Below are positions 24,939 to 35,267 of a DNA stretch of 64,000 bases, in pieces. Source of the DNA: Dendrophyllia cribrosa. Lineage: Eukaryota > Cnidaria > Anthozoa > Scleractinia > Dendrophylliidae. A model generated the notes under the pieces. That model was not told the origin of the DNA and did not search any database. It saw only the letters and a program-made list of their open reading frames with translations. Within the stretch, counting starts at the first letter, position 1. Each line of letters opens with the position of its first letter. A program made the position numbers and the translations under genes. The stretch is taken from NCBI GenBank assembly GCA_024195265.1, contig JAJLRJ010000006.1, positions 15,125,139-15,189,138 of the forward strand. The letters run 5' to 3'.

Positions 24939-25150
24939 TTAAGTATCATTGTTACCATAGCTCCATCCAAGAACACCCTCGAGGAAACATACTGGACTTC
25001 TGACTTGAATCCAGTGCCTCTTCATCACAAGCCTCACAATAACTGGCAGTACCCAGCTAAATAACTACTGAACATATTTAGCCTATGTGGGTCTATGCTC
25101 TAAACTCTGGTATGACTTTGTCAAGACAATAAGCATCTTTTCCTAGGTGT

Positions 25151-25537
25151 ATAAGGCCATCCCAATAAAATGTTCCGTTTCCCATCGCCTTCCCTCTCGT
25201 GAAAGTGGGTCGGTCGGTCGGGCAAAAAAAAAAAGAAAATTGACAGAGAGATCCTCAGTCCAGAAAAAGCATGGATGCTAAGTAAGAAGGCCTGATTACA
25301 CGTGTGCTTTCGATTGCCAATGTTTTCCAAATCCAAATTTACTCCTTATCTACAATGGAGGCTAATAAATTAAATATGAAAGATTTCTATTCAAGATAAA
25401 GCCTTGATCACATGTTTAAAAAGTAAAATTTTGCTTGTCAGACAGTGAATCTTAAATTTTTTTTTACTTTTCCAAAAAAATGGGTTGGTCGGGCGATGGG
25501 AAACGAAACATTTTATGACCTTTTATTGGGATGGCAC
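25151..25537. repeat. foldback element with CCATCCCAATAAAATGTT ends
   Basis: Left end GCCATCCCAATAAAATGTTC and right end TTTTATTGGGATGGC; CGTTTCCCATCGCC and GGCGATGGGAAACG form a second inverted pair at each end. The middle is unrelated and non-coding. Confidence 0.75.
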
Positions 25538-27779
25538 AAGGTGTTATAGATTATGGCCAATGCTACTTTTAAAGAAATCTCACACTCCCGCAGCAGGGCG
25601 TGATAAAATACTCAGTTTCTCCCAGCCAGTCGGTTAAAATACTGTTTCTCTCAGCCAGGCGGTCTGAAAACGTTTTCGGGGCGACTTTAGAAAACCCGGC
25701 TACTTTATATTTACATATCCCTACACGTTTTATAGAACGAGGAATATTACAACACAAAAGAAACCATTCATATTCAATGACAATCAAATAAGTAGCCGGG
25801 TATTCTTTAGCCTTGCATGTTTTCTCCTCGCCAGCTGAGAAGTGCATGAAGAACAACTTTAGCAGCTCTCGGTAAGGCTTAGAGACCGGACGCGAAAAAG
25901 GGGCCGAAATCGAGCCTACTCCATTATCAAACCTTCGAATCGATTATCGCTTTATGCAAGAGTTACAATACTATTCGTGCTTAATCAGCAGTCTGTCTGT
26001 TATGAAAGTTATATTAAAACAGTTTTCCTTACCTTTAAAGCGAAAAATGAAGCTTGAAACACGTCAAGTTAGCTTCAATAGTACAACAGGTTCAATTTAG
26101 TTTAATTCGTGATGGACGCCATGTCTGCCGACTGAAAGTTTGCTAGGCACGCAATGCGTTCTGGTATCTTGCGCAATACACTCAACCTCGTCCCCAGAGC
26201 CTTCTCCGCTGTCAAAATGGCGGAGAGGTTGCAAAGCACCTTCTCATTCTTCCGTTTTTACTGCTTTTAAGAGTAAGTCATTAAAGCATTAACGCCATTG
26301 TAGCGGGGCGTGTGTTGATTTCAACGATTCTGGAATGTCTACATTAACTAGAAATACGTGTCTCGCAGAACCTCGCGAAGCTCGGGGGAGGATGCACTGC
26401 ATAATTTCAGCAATGTGGGAGGGAGAGATGGAATTTCAAATTTGACTGGAGAGGTTGAGTTGCATGCCGGCAATGGCCCGAAATTTAAAGTTGAGACATT
26501 TTCGTTCCTAGTCGCTTCCATTTAACTTGTACTTAGTACCCTGTCTTCCTAAAATAAAATAAATAGGAGCTGGTACTGGTCAGGTTTTGAGCTGTGGGTC
26601 GCTGTAACTGCTATGGGACTGGGTATCAAAAGATCCTCAGGCCCTTCCCTCCCCCCCACCCCCCCAAACCTATCTTCATTAATTTTTGTCAGAAGGAAAA
26701 TTGGTCCGAAAGTGGATTTATAGTACTGTTGTGGACATGGGTCGAGGACAATATGCAGTGCATGTGTTCTGTTTATTTTGATTGGGTGAGAGTTTGTTTA
26801 TCAGGAATACAGCTAACTCCCGCTGTCTCGATTAAATTCCATTTTTGAAGCTTGTGAGTGCTATCTCCCAAATTAACCTGTTCCCTTTAGATACTGCTGA
26901 TGTTTTTGTTATATATACTGGGTATCAAATAATTGCTAACCCAATTCACTATTCGCTTGAATGGTTGAGATCGCAGGAGTTTATTGTTGCTGAAGAGTGA
27001 TGTTGCACAAAAAAATAACAACTCAATGGTGGTACAGTTGTAGTAAAAATAATAATTTAATCTTACTCAAAAAGAGCAATGAGACTACAGTAACATAGAA
27101 TAGTAAAACCTCCTAACATACCATAGATGAGCATAGATAACAATAATTAAATGTAGCATTGTCATATGCATACAATGTTATGTAATTTAAGCTTATATCA
27201 AGTTTCTTAGTGACAATTTCAATAAACATCAATTTACAGTATGAACTTAGAGAACAGTTTCCAGTGTTTGAGTACTAATATATTATATTGAAAAACAGGT
27301 CCTCTTATCATCTACCTGTCAATTTTTAGGTACTTTAAATCTTGTTTTTTGCAAAAGGTAAATTAAAGAATAAGCTTAATTTATAGAGGGTTGTACGTAT
27401 ATAAGCTTAAAAGGCTTACTTGCCTGTAAATGTAGGTTGTTTGAATTGAAGAGCATTGGAGAGCGAATTAAAGTGTGGTGATTTGAGCTAGATTTCTTAA
27501 TCGTTCTTCTTCTCTGAGCCTTTCTTGTAATCTGTGTTTGCTTTTCCCTACCGTATGAAAGATATTCGTCACGAGTATTTAGCTGATCGTGCAATTCTTG
27601 CCGCCTCTCGTTGCGTCTATAAACAAAATCATTTTGTCCAACACTTTCAGTCGGTGTCGCCTCTTCTGATCGGTTTCGTTCAGAAGGCGTTCAAGGCGTT
27701 TGAACCTACTCAAACGGTGTGCCTAGGCTGTTCGAAGTCTTTGTAAACGATGCTCACGAATTTAAGAAGACCATTACAC
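25538..27779. other. intergenic, nothing recognised
   Basis: AT-rich, with one CpG-richer stretch around 26130-26420 that could hold a promoter or first exon, but no coding exon could be supported. Confidence 0.35.
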
Positions 27780-28379
27780 TTAGGGACTGTTCGTTAATTA
27801 TGGCTAAGAGGGGGCCGGTGTTCAGAATGGGGGGGGGTACATTTTTGCTAAGTATTCAAAAATGGGGGGTACATTTTTCATTGCCACCAAAAATTGGGGG
27901 GTACATTTTTAGTTTTGGTATTATTAACAATGTTTCAGTTTTTGTATTATTAACAATGTTTCTGCTTTATATGGAACGCTTCTAGGGCCAACAATACATC
28001 TTCTTGTGTCAATTCTTCTAGGGATTTTCTCACAAAAACTCCTACCTTTGATGCTTCTCTGATGTTAGATCGTTTTTCAGCGCAGGTGATGTTTATAATA
28101 GGCTCTGTGATAGGATTTTTCGACAGTTTTTCGCTGTTCATCGTCCTTCTGTACAATTAACTCCCAGGCGTTATGCACTACCTGGACGATTGAACTGGGA
28201 CTGAGGAAACTTCAGATCAAACGGGGGGAGGGAGGGGGGGGTACAGATTTTGTACAGCACATAAGTCGGGAGGGTACGTTTTTTGTAAATACGGAATATT
28301 GGGGGGTTCGTTTTTCACTGTGCCTTTTTTAGAAATAAACACCGGCCCCTCTTAGCCATAATTAACGAAAAGTCCCTTA
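27780..28379. mobile_element. MITE, 600 bp, TIR TTAGGGACTGTTCGTTAATT
   Basis: Starts TTAGGGACTGTTCGTTAATT and continues ATGGCTAAGAGGGGGCCGG. Ends with near complement CACCGGCCCCTC...CCATAATTAACG...AGTCCCTTA. G-rich words of the form GGGGGGTACATTTTT recur near both ends. A short open minus-strand frame at 27950-28156 matches nothing I know. Confidence 0.85.
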
Positions 28380-28686
28380 ACGAAATTCATAAGTTAATTA
28401 ACTTTAATTTCTATTATTTATAGTTTTTTCATAATATGTATTTATAGGTTATTATATAACAGTATAATTATTTAACTCTGAAAAGCCTCATCAGGGCTAG
28501 GGATGAGTTAAAAAAGTGTGTATGTATGTATACATGTACACTTAAGTTTGAGTTTCAGCTGGGTTAATATCCCTCTTACCTATTTGAATCCTTGAAATTG
28601 TTCCATTGTTTTTTGAAGTTATCCTTTCTACACAAACACAAATAATTTATAAGATATCTCGCAGAACCTAAAAAGGATGACACCCA

Positions 28687-28810
28687 CCCCCCCCCCCCCC
28701 CCCACCCCCACCCCGCATTTCTCTAATAAAATATAAGGACACCTCTAACCACTCTAAAATACCCTTCCCCCCCCCATCTTTTTCCCTCCCCCCCCCCCCC
28801 CCCCCCCCCG
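28687..28810. repeat. poly-C tracts
   Basis: Two runs of 17 or more C (28687-28703 and about 28788-28809) separated by a C-rich segment. They lie just outside the 3' tail of the retroelement that hosts the Polinton. Confidence 0.9.
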
Positions 28811-28822
28811 CCCATAAATAAT

Positions 28823-28921
28823 GACCAATCAATCAATCATTCATCTTTATTTAGTCACGGAATCTCATTCATTAAAATGCTCTTCCAGAGAGCCGTGCAA
28901 AAATCATGCAATAAAAAATAC
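28823..28921 (-). mobile_element. 3' tail of non-LTR retrotransposon, left of the Polinton insertion
   Basis: The (CAAT)n-type run at 28823-28845 reads as a microsatellite tail on the minus strand. The sequence is separated from the RT C-terminus at 45415-45630 only by the Polinton; both sides carry AATAC at the junction, so this is the displaced 3' end of the same retroelement. Confidence 0.6.
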
Positions 28922-29152
28922 AGTAGTTGGTTGGAGATGGCTCAAATACGGGTTTTTCAAACCCCTAAATAAGCGGGCCGAACACAGTGAGGCCCGCTTA
29001 TTTAGGGTATTTGAGACCCTCCCCAACCAACTACTCTGCATACCCCTCCCTCAAACCCCGTAAGAGGGGGTCAAATGCGTTTTTTCCCGAGCCCGCCCGC
29101 AACGGCAAGCGAGACATAACCAATTGGAGAAATCCCTACCCCTTGTATATAC
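28922..29152 (+). repeat. left terminal inverted repeat of the Polinton
   Basis: Matches the reverse complement of 45129-45372 up to the TATATA box of the first gene. The outer 114 bp form a hairpin (28922-28979 / 28991-29035, loop 28980-28990). The inner arm lacks 14 nt relative to the right end. The remaining about 117 bp are nearly identical between ends. Confidence 0.93.
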
Positions 29153-29156
29153 CACG

Positions 29157-29675
29157 ATGGCGAACAGAGCTATGACTGCTGTTGAGTTCTTGTCCATGAG
29201 AGGAATCCCTTTGAAAGAAGGCGATGATGTCTTTGCGAAAAACAAAGGAACATTCGAATATAATCCTTGCAGATATTGTGGTTTAAACTTCACACAGGGC
29301 CACTCACTCGTGGAGCATCAAAAATATTCTTGCAAGAAGCTGAAAACATAAAAACGACCGAAAGTGATTTGCCCTGGTTGCAATCGAGAAGTTTCAAAAG
29401 TAACAGTTTACAAACACAGAAAAAATGGTTGCCCGTCTTTGAAAAGAAATCCTCGAGCTCTTCTCAAACATGAGGCGGATTTGGCGGCACCCCCGAGAGC
29501 TGTTCGAGATGTTTTTGCCAAGTCATATATCAGGTGGCATGAGCTGAATGCATGGCTTAACGAGCAATAACAAGAACAAAAACCATTTAAAAACAAAAGC
29601 TTTGAAGCTCTGGATCCTTTAAACGACATCCGTGACTTAAGCTTTGTTTCGGATTACATCGATCGCAGGTGGTAA
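29157..29675 (+). pseudogene. Polinton zinc-finger protein (C2H2 then C2HC), interrupted by two in-frame TAA
   Basis: Starts at ATG 29157, 5 nt after TATATA at the inner end of the TIR. The first 64 codons include a finger of form CRYCGLNF...HQKYSC. An in-frame TAA at 29349-29351 follows. The same frame continues with a second finger (CPGCNREV...HRKNGC) and is open to TAA at 29568-29570, then open again for 34 coding-like codons to TAA at 29673-29675. Small zinc-finger proteins are common accessory proteins of such elements; nucleic-acid binding is inferred. Other reading: a short functional one-finger protein ending at 29351. Confidence 0.6.
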
Positions 29676-29750
29676 GAAATCACTCGCAACGTTTCAAACG
29701 GAGTTGAGTGGTTATTACCAATTGAAAAAATGTCTGCCCTTTGTATATCA

Positions 29751-30882
29751 ATGATGGCGACAACGCAAGTGTTCATGAACTTTCTCAAATCGAGAAACAC
29801 TGGTCTGAAACAAAAGAGCGCCGACTGGGTGAGAGCCAGACAAAATTGGTGCATCAGAGATCTCTGCCTTGACAGGATCGTCGCCGTTTGAATCACGGCA
29901 AAGCTTGCTCATGAAGAAAATACAGCCAACACATATGCTCAACAATGTGGCTTGTACCTGGGGTAATCTGTTCGAGCCGCTTATACGCAGGTATTTTGAG
30001 CAAAAACATTCTGTTTCCGTTTTTGATTACAGCATCTCTCTTAATCTAGCAAGAGATCATCCACTTTATCGAAAGGTCACTTGCAGCCCAGACGGGTATT
30101 TTCTAGACAAAGATAACACCTTAAGCTTGTTAGAGTTTAAATGTCCGTTCAAGCGGAAAATAGCAATGAACAGAATTCCTAGTTATTATAGCGATCAGAT
30201 ACAAACAGGGCTTGCTTTGAGTGGTGACATGGTAAACAAAGGCTTGTTTGTTGACGGCTATTTTAGAATGTGCTCTTTAAACCATATTGATCCAAGTTTG
30301 GAACACAATCAGTTTCTAAACGGAGGAGATAAATATAAAACGATGGGCAACACAATACTTGCGTGGGGAGTTTGTTATTTATTTAGCAAACGGACGATAA
30401 CAAGAAATCAAAAGTCAATCATCGATCTCGGTTCACTCAAATCAAAACAATTATTTGAGAGAATTATGTCTTCCATTGCGGAGAAGGACATATGTTGTTG
30501 TTATGGAAAGATAAGAATGTCGTTTAGAAAACAGGACGAAGACGAGGAGTTTTTGCGTTACAACAATATGCAAAAAGTGTTTTCAGAGGGTTCAGAAGGG
30601 CCTAAACCAGTGGCTGTCTTCGTTTGGAAGCTTCTGGATATAACTGAGATTTGGGCGCCAAAGCAACCAAACTTTTTGAGCAATATCCAAACGTCGGTCG
30701 AGCGTTTTCATAACAGCTTGGCAAGCCTTCGAAAAAAAATAACAGAACACTCTGAAGAGAAAAGCATCCAACAAACCGCCCCTGTCAAAACATTTCCAAA
30801 CAATTTGGATAATGACAGTGCCATGTTGGAAGCCTTCTTAATCTCAAAAGTGAAGTCAATTGGAGAAACATACCCCAACTGA
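29751..30882 (+). pseudogene. YqaJ/lambda-exonuclease-like PD-(D/E)XK nuclease, one frameshift
   Basis: Family role: 5'-3' exonuclease in recombination or end processing of viral DNA. ATG-ATG start at 29751 preceded by TATAT (29744-29748). The first frame runs 46 codons to TGA 29889-29891. The continuation is in the +1 frame from about 29860 (ALTGSS, typical of the family's N-terminal part) to 30882. Key residues: SPDG (Asp of the catalytic site) and LLEFKCP (the E-x-K motif), then a YSDQIQTGLALSG helix that in this family contacts the active site. The C-terminal 130 residues are not recognised. Frameshift position fits a single-base change near 29860-29868. Confidence 0.7.
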
Positions 30883-30886
30883 GCCA

Positions 30887-31207
30887 ATGGAGCAACTGTC
30901 TTTTGGTGAATCCCGTTGGGATTATTTGGCAGACATGATCAAAGATTACATCCTTAAATTGGCTGAAATAAGTCTCCAACGTGACTTGGCTGCAAGGACC
31001 CTTCATCAATGCAGGATGAAATCTATATATCATTATCACTGGCAAAACGATTGCTATTTCCCTATATTTACTTCACAAACATGTGATAAATGTAAAGAAC
31101 TCTTCTCACCAGAAGTGGACATGGGCAGACACCGAGCCATTTACCCTGGCATGTCCCCTTATAGATGCCTACAGAGGGCAATTACTGCATGCAGACATCA
31201 GCAGTGA
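30887..31207 (+). CDS. hypothetical Polinton protein with CDKC motif
   Basis: 106 aa, begins 4 nt after the exonuclease stop. Helical N-terminus, then CDKC at 66-69 followed by HR at 82-83 and C94/C102, which could form a zinc site. No TATATA word directly upstream, so it may be co-transcribed with the exonuclease or be a displaced part of a longer gene. Function unknown. Confidence 0.45.
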   Translation: MEQLSFGESRWDYLADMIKDYILKLAEISLQRDLAARTLHQCRMKSIYHYHWQNDCYFPIFTSQTCDKCKELFSPEVDMGRHRAIYPGMSPYRCLQRAITACRHQQ

Positions 31208-31223
31208 TGACGGGTCCAAGTGC

Positions 31224-31925
31224 TCACTCAACGTGATCCATCTTTTCAAGCATGATCTTCCAGTTTTGTTCGTGCTTCCAAAGTGATTTTTGTGGAACTT
31301 GTAGCCAGAAGTAATTGACAATAACCCGTTGTGGATATTTTTGTACAATTGCATCCAAGATTTTATAGGCTACAAATGGCATAGAGATTCTTTCCGGTAG
31401 ATATTCTTCGATGAATTTGAATGCCTCATTTGCATGTTGTATTTCTTCGGTGGACAAGCAACCGTTGGGGTCACAAATTTTCTGATGTTTGTTGAGATAG
31501 CTTTTGAAGTTGTAGTGTTTGGTGGGCATTCTTTTTTTGGTAATTTTGTAATCACCACCATAGAGCTCGTTATAATCAAAGGTCACACCATCCAGAGGCT
31601 CTAGGAGCCCGCAGTTCTCACAGCAAAGTTCTGATGAAAACATCCTGAGGTTTAATTTGCCTTTGCAGTTTTGGCAAAATTTTATCCTTTCATTCAAAAG
31701 GATGAAAGGTAAGTGTGGGTGGTATTGTGCCACGGGAGAAAGACACTCCTTGATGAGATGAAGGCGTTCTGACAGGTTTGAACGCCGTATTTTCTTGTTG
31801 TAGTTGTCGAGTGAGCGCAGGAGGATAAATTTGTATTCTTTATCCAGCTCATCGAGTTTGGTTTTGTATTCGCCTTTAGTGTCCAAGCACCGAACATCAG
31901 CCAGTTGTTTAGCGAACTTCTCCAT
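31224..31925 (-). CDS. VLTF3-like (poxvirus A1L-type) late transcription factor, zinc ribbon protein
   Basis: 233 aa from ATG 31925; a TTG-initiated extension upstream is not needed. Zinc ribbon CX2C-X14-CX2C at 84-105 (CQNC...CENC), followed by an aromatic/basic segment (TKHYNFKSYLNKHQKI, 135-150) typical of the VLTF3 family of large DNA viruses, whose members direct transcription of late genes. N-terminal helices 1-70. Intact. It stands alone in having no TATATA word in the 75 bp before its start, whereas most neighbours have one. This fits an early gene whose product drives the others (inference). A general TFIIB/TFIIS-type zinc ribbon is the alternative. Confidence 0.7.
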   Translation of the reverse strand: MEKFAKQLADVRCLDTKGEYKTKLDELDKEYKFILLRSLDNYNKKIRRSNLSERLHLIKECLSPVAQYHPHLPFILLNERIKFCQNCKGKLNLRMFSSELCCENCGLLEPLDGVTFDYNELYGGDYKITKKRMPTKHYNFKSYLNKHQKICDPNGCLSTEEIQHANEAFKFIEEYLPERISMPFVAYKILDAIVQKYPQRVIVNYFWLQVPQKSLWKHEQNWKIMLEKMDHVE

Positions 31926-32001
31926 GATCACACAGCTGTGTTGTGTATTCAATTGGACACAAATGATTTATCTCTCAAGATTTGTAGGTTAAAGCCAGAA
32001 T

Positions 32002-32688
32002 TTAATTTCTCAAATCGGATTTGGATGCTGCGGTGAGAAGATTTATCTTTTTTTGAAATTCTTGTTTAACTTCCTTGCGAAGTTCGTTTTTGAGTTTCTC
32101 GAGGTCTGGCGTTCGTGTTTGAGTGCCAACGTCTTTTGATGCCTTAACACCATCTCTGATTGCAGCTTTGAGTTCGTGATATTTTTCCACCTCACGAGTA
32201 ATTATGGTGAATTCTGCATCACTGATCCTCTTGTCTTCCAGAGCCTTTGAGACCAGTTCATTGACAGAGTTGCGTTTAGCCAGGGCCAGTGTGTAGATAT
32301 TCTCATGCTTAGTCACTTTCCGCTCTAACAGTTTGTTGGCAGCTGTAAAACCAACTGAGGACAGCCCACAAAGCGTGGCAACGCCGGCAAGTGCTGGACT
32401 TGCAACAATGCCGAACCCAGTCAAGGCAGTGGCTAGGGCCCCTGATGACAGCCCAACAGAAAGTGACCCCAGTCCAACCGCCGAGTAATGAACTAAGGAT
32501 TGGGTTCGTTTATATTTCTTTGCGACTTGCCTGTAATGCTCGGCTTCGTCAGACAGCTCCTTCAGCAAGTCAGAGATCTTTTTTAGCCGGAAATCTTCTG
32601 CATTAATTTGAGTGATCTCACGCATAGGGTAGAGCTGTTGTGTCTCGCTGTACTCGGGGGCCGATGGAAGCACATTGGCAGAACTCAT
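32002..32688 (-). CDS. Polinton membrane protein with coiled coil and glycine-rich hairpin
   Basis: 228 aa, intact. N-terminal 1-35 polar, 36-66 coiled-coil-like (LLKELSDEAEHY), 68-118 a Gly/Ala-rich double hydrophobic segment likely to span or insert in a membrane, then a second charged helical half (120-228). TATATATAT at 32697-32705 sits 8 nt before the ATG. The layout resembles pore- or fusion-type membrane-active proteins, but no known family is recognised. Divergent position next to the minor capsid gene suggests a virion or late role. Confidence 0.6.
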   Translation of the reverse strand: MSSANVLPSAPEYSETQQLYPMREITQINAEDFRLKKISDLLKELSDEAEHYRQVAKKYKRTQSLVHYSAVGLGSLSVGLSSGALATALTGFGIVASPALAGVATLCGLSSVGFTAANKLLERKVTKHENIYTLALAKRNSVNELVSKALEDKRISDAEFTIITREVEKYHELKAAIRDGVKASKDVGTQTRTPDLEKLKNELRKEVKQEFQKKINLLTAASKSDLRN

Positions 32689-32711
32689 GGCGTGGGTATA
32701 TATATGATTTT

Positions 32712-33386
32712 TTAATTTATCTCAACTTCAAATTCTAAGGGCATGTCATTGAAGTTGAAGAGGCCATTGTTCTCATCCCTCACTGACAGTGTTATGCTAT
32801 TTACATAATCACCAGACGAGACGTCACGCAAGACGTTCTGTTGTGTTGTCTCGTAATAAACCTTCTCAAAAGCTTTACCACGAATATCAAACCGAGCCAA
32901 AATTGTCGAAGGCTTACCATTGAGTAAGTTCTGTTCTTTATCAACCAGATCACAGTGGATGAAGTAAGTGCTTGGTGTCCTTAAACGCTTGACGAAAGTT
33001 ATTAGAAGTAATACAGGTCTTATGCCAAGCAATTCTGCCAGATTGTTACTAAGCGTCACACCGCTGCTGTTATTATGAATGACCATGGCTCCGTATGGCC
33101 TGTTTGTTTCAAATGTTAGATTTAAACTGCTGTTAAAGTCTTTTAGGCTTTCAAAGTCTTTCGCTAAACTCTCAATAGTGTAATGGCCTTGAAGTAAGGT
33201 TGCCACGTCACGTGATGAACCATCAGAGGGAGGGTTTGTTGGTGAAATCTTTGCTTCTTCTTTCAAATTATGCCACGAGTTGAAAATCGAGCAAGAGACA
33301 AGACGGATATAACTCGGTTTCGGAAGCGGGTGATCGAAGTAGATCGTGTGAGGGTTCGAAGGTATGACGATTGTTAACACAACCAT
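32712..33386 (-). CDS. minor capsid (penton-type, single jelly-roll) protein candidate
   Basis: 224 aa, intact, beta-rich throughout (alternating hydrophobic strands such as YIRLVSCSIFNSW near 26-38 and SITLSVRDENNG near 197-208), as expected for the vertex protein of hexon/penton-type capsids. ATATATA at 33393-33399 and GCAATC precede the ATG. It shares a 44-bp divergent promoter region with the large gene at 33431. Assignment rests on size, composition and Polinton context, not on a diagnostic motif. A spike or tail-fibre-like protein is the alternative. Confidence 0.5.
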   Translation of the reverse strand: MVVLTIVIPSNPHTIYFDHPLPKPSYIRLVSCSIFNSWHNLKEEAKISPTNPPSDGSSRDVATLLQGHYTIESLAKDFESLKDFNSSLNLTFETNRPYGAMVIHNNSSGVTLSNNLAELLGIRPVLLLITFVKRLRTPSTYFIHCDLVDKEQNLLNGKPSTILARFDIRGKAFEKVYYETTQQNVLRDVSSGDYVNSITLSVRDENNGLFNFNDMPLEFEVEIN

Positions 33387-33430
33387 GATTGCATATATAA
33401 TTACTTTTTAAAATATAAATATATACAATC
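33387..33430. promoter_or_regulatory. divergent promoter pair of the Polinton
   Basis: Two TATATA words face outward: ATATATGCAATC-ATG on the minus strand and ATATATACAATC-ATG on the plus strand. The 11-12 bases before each start codon are almost the same, a mirrored control element only 44 bp long. Confidence 0.75.
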
Positions 33431-35267
33431 ATGTTTGGCAGACGGTCCGCTGGATTTAATCCTAATTCACTTGGTGTAAACATCGGCGGCCACAATTACG
33501 GACCCCCACCCCCTTTTTATTCAACCCCAAACGCCTATAGCCATGTAAAAAAGTCAAAGCCACCCCAAGATCCACTAGCCTGGATGGGAACACCGACGGC
33601 AGCAAAGCTATCTGCCGCAGCCAAGGCCAAGGCGATATCAGACTTCAAAAAGCGTTTCCCGCGCGCTGATATGTCCCACTTTGAAGTGCAAGTAGATTTT
33701 GGCGACGACCACAAAACCGCCACAGGGGAAGTGCTTTACAAAAAGGGTCCTGGCTCATGGGCGCTCGTTACAAGAATGCCCCACAAAGATTGGCCTCAAG
33801 CCATGAAAGACGCTCTTGGCCTTCAACAAGACGGTGGTTTTCCCTATCAGTTATCGTTGGGGCAAACAGAAAAGTCAATCCCAGCTGTTGATTTCTCCAC
33901 CACAATAGACAAGGATATGATGATTGGCGCAATCTTGAACGACGAAGCGCAAAAGATTTACGTCACGCCAACTGATTATTTCACAACGAAATACAGAAAT
34001 CTTCAGGGACACACAGATTTCATTCACAACCGCGAAATACGGTAGAAAGTGGCTTGGTGGGCCGCATATGAGTTTTTGGCCACAACAACTCTCCTTCGCA
34101 CTGTGGTGTGCAACAACCGGCTGTGGAATTTCGCGTGACATTCTCTTCGATAAGAACTCCAGTCTATCCCTAACCCCCCAGCTCCGGTCGTTTTACAGGT
34201 TTCACGTTTATTTCACAACAAGGCGAATTCTCTACAAGATGGGTGGGGAACAAAGCGTGAGTGCTTTACCAGACGACCCCCCATTCAACCAGAAAGACGA
34301 CAAGTACAACATCGACGCGTACAAGAAGATTTGCATAGAGTTCGGTATCGACCCGAGTTCTGACTTCCGTTTCACATACGGTAAGAACCACGGTCTTGGG
34401 AATGTCTACATTGGTGCTTATGGAGAGGGCATCATTTCTACCGATTACGATTATCCAGACCCCGATCTAGCTCTGTTCAATGATGAGCGCGTGGCTGACA
34501 GAAACGACCCCAACTATCGTGCCAATGGAATATCTTTCGTCCGCAACGACCAAGGCGCGGACACCCAGTTCGAGCACTTTGTGCCAAATTACGCACAGGG
34601 GCTAACACAGCCAGGGCTCGCGCGTATGAACCAATCAATCGAGGCCTTTGTGTACTGCATTCTTGGTTCACAAGCCAAAACCCGCAGCAGCATCAATGGA
34701 AGAGGAGGCCGGGCGTTCGAAACACAGAGAGTATTCCTCACCCATCTAGAGGAGGCCATAATACTGAACGACATCGCAACAAGCGTACAACGTTACCAGC
34801 TTGCCATTCAAGCAACGAAAGTGCGCTTAGACCTTGCGACAGCACCCGGAAGCTGGCTCATGCCATCACGCATGATTATCAACACAGAGAGCGTGATTGG
34901 GTATAACAACAATCTACAGGAGGCAACGCAAGGTATGAAGCTGGGTGTGAACAATGATGTTAATCTGGGCACAAAAAAAGCCTCACTTCGCCACATGGAC
35001 GGTGGACCAACAAAGATTAATCCACCAAACAGTCACCCATCAAACCCGATACATAAAGAGGCTACACAGGCACAGGGCATCGCGCCAACCACCAGCACGC
35101 CACCAACAATCCCCACACCACATCCCACCTCCACACCAGCCCCAACCCCCACAGCGCCACCATCCCCCACGCCCACACCACCCCAACCCGACACGCATCA
35201 CGTAAACAAGGCACTCATTGCTGTGGGAGCGCTTGCTTTGGCAGGCCTATTCGTTTGGTCCAGATAA
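33431..35267 (+). pseudogene. large Polinton protein (about 610 codons) with Pro/Thr stalk and C-terminal membrane anchor, one frameshift
   Basis: The first frame (33431-34045) gives 204 aa ending at TAG 34043. The second frame is open from before 34038 to 35267 and overlaps it, with no TATATA word at any start in between, so one gene with a single frameshift near 34036-34042 is the simplest reading. N-terminal part basic and Pro-rich. The middle includes a conserved-looking acidic and aromatic domain. Near the C-terminus a Pro/Thr-rich stretch (about 75 residues) leads to a final hydrophobic helix (ALIAVGALALAGLFVW). It looks like a surface or minor virion protein; no family recognised. An internal ATG at 34239 would give MGGEQS, a possible N-myristoylation start, if the second part is a separate gene. 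Confidence 0.6.

Larger units (their letters stand above)
19156..24955. repeat. segmental duplication, copy A
   Basis: Collinear with 54103-59560 in direct orientation. Shared landmarks include CAGAAAATAACCCACTTGAT (19263 / 54125), GAGCCTTTGATTTATCTCTTGG-like sequence (20009 / 55276), the zinc-finger array, and GTGATGTTGC...TTTAAGTATCATTG at the right end. Copy A has its own insertions at 19754-19839 and 24276-24938. Confidence 0.9.
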
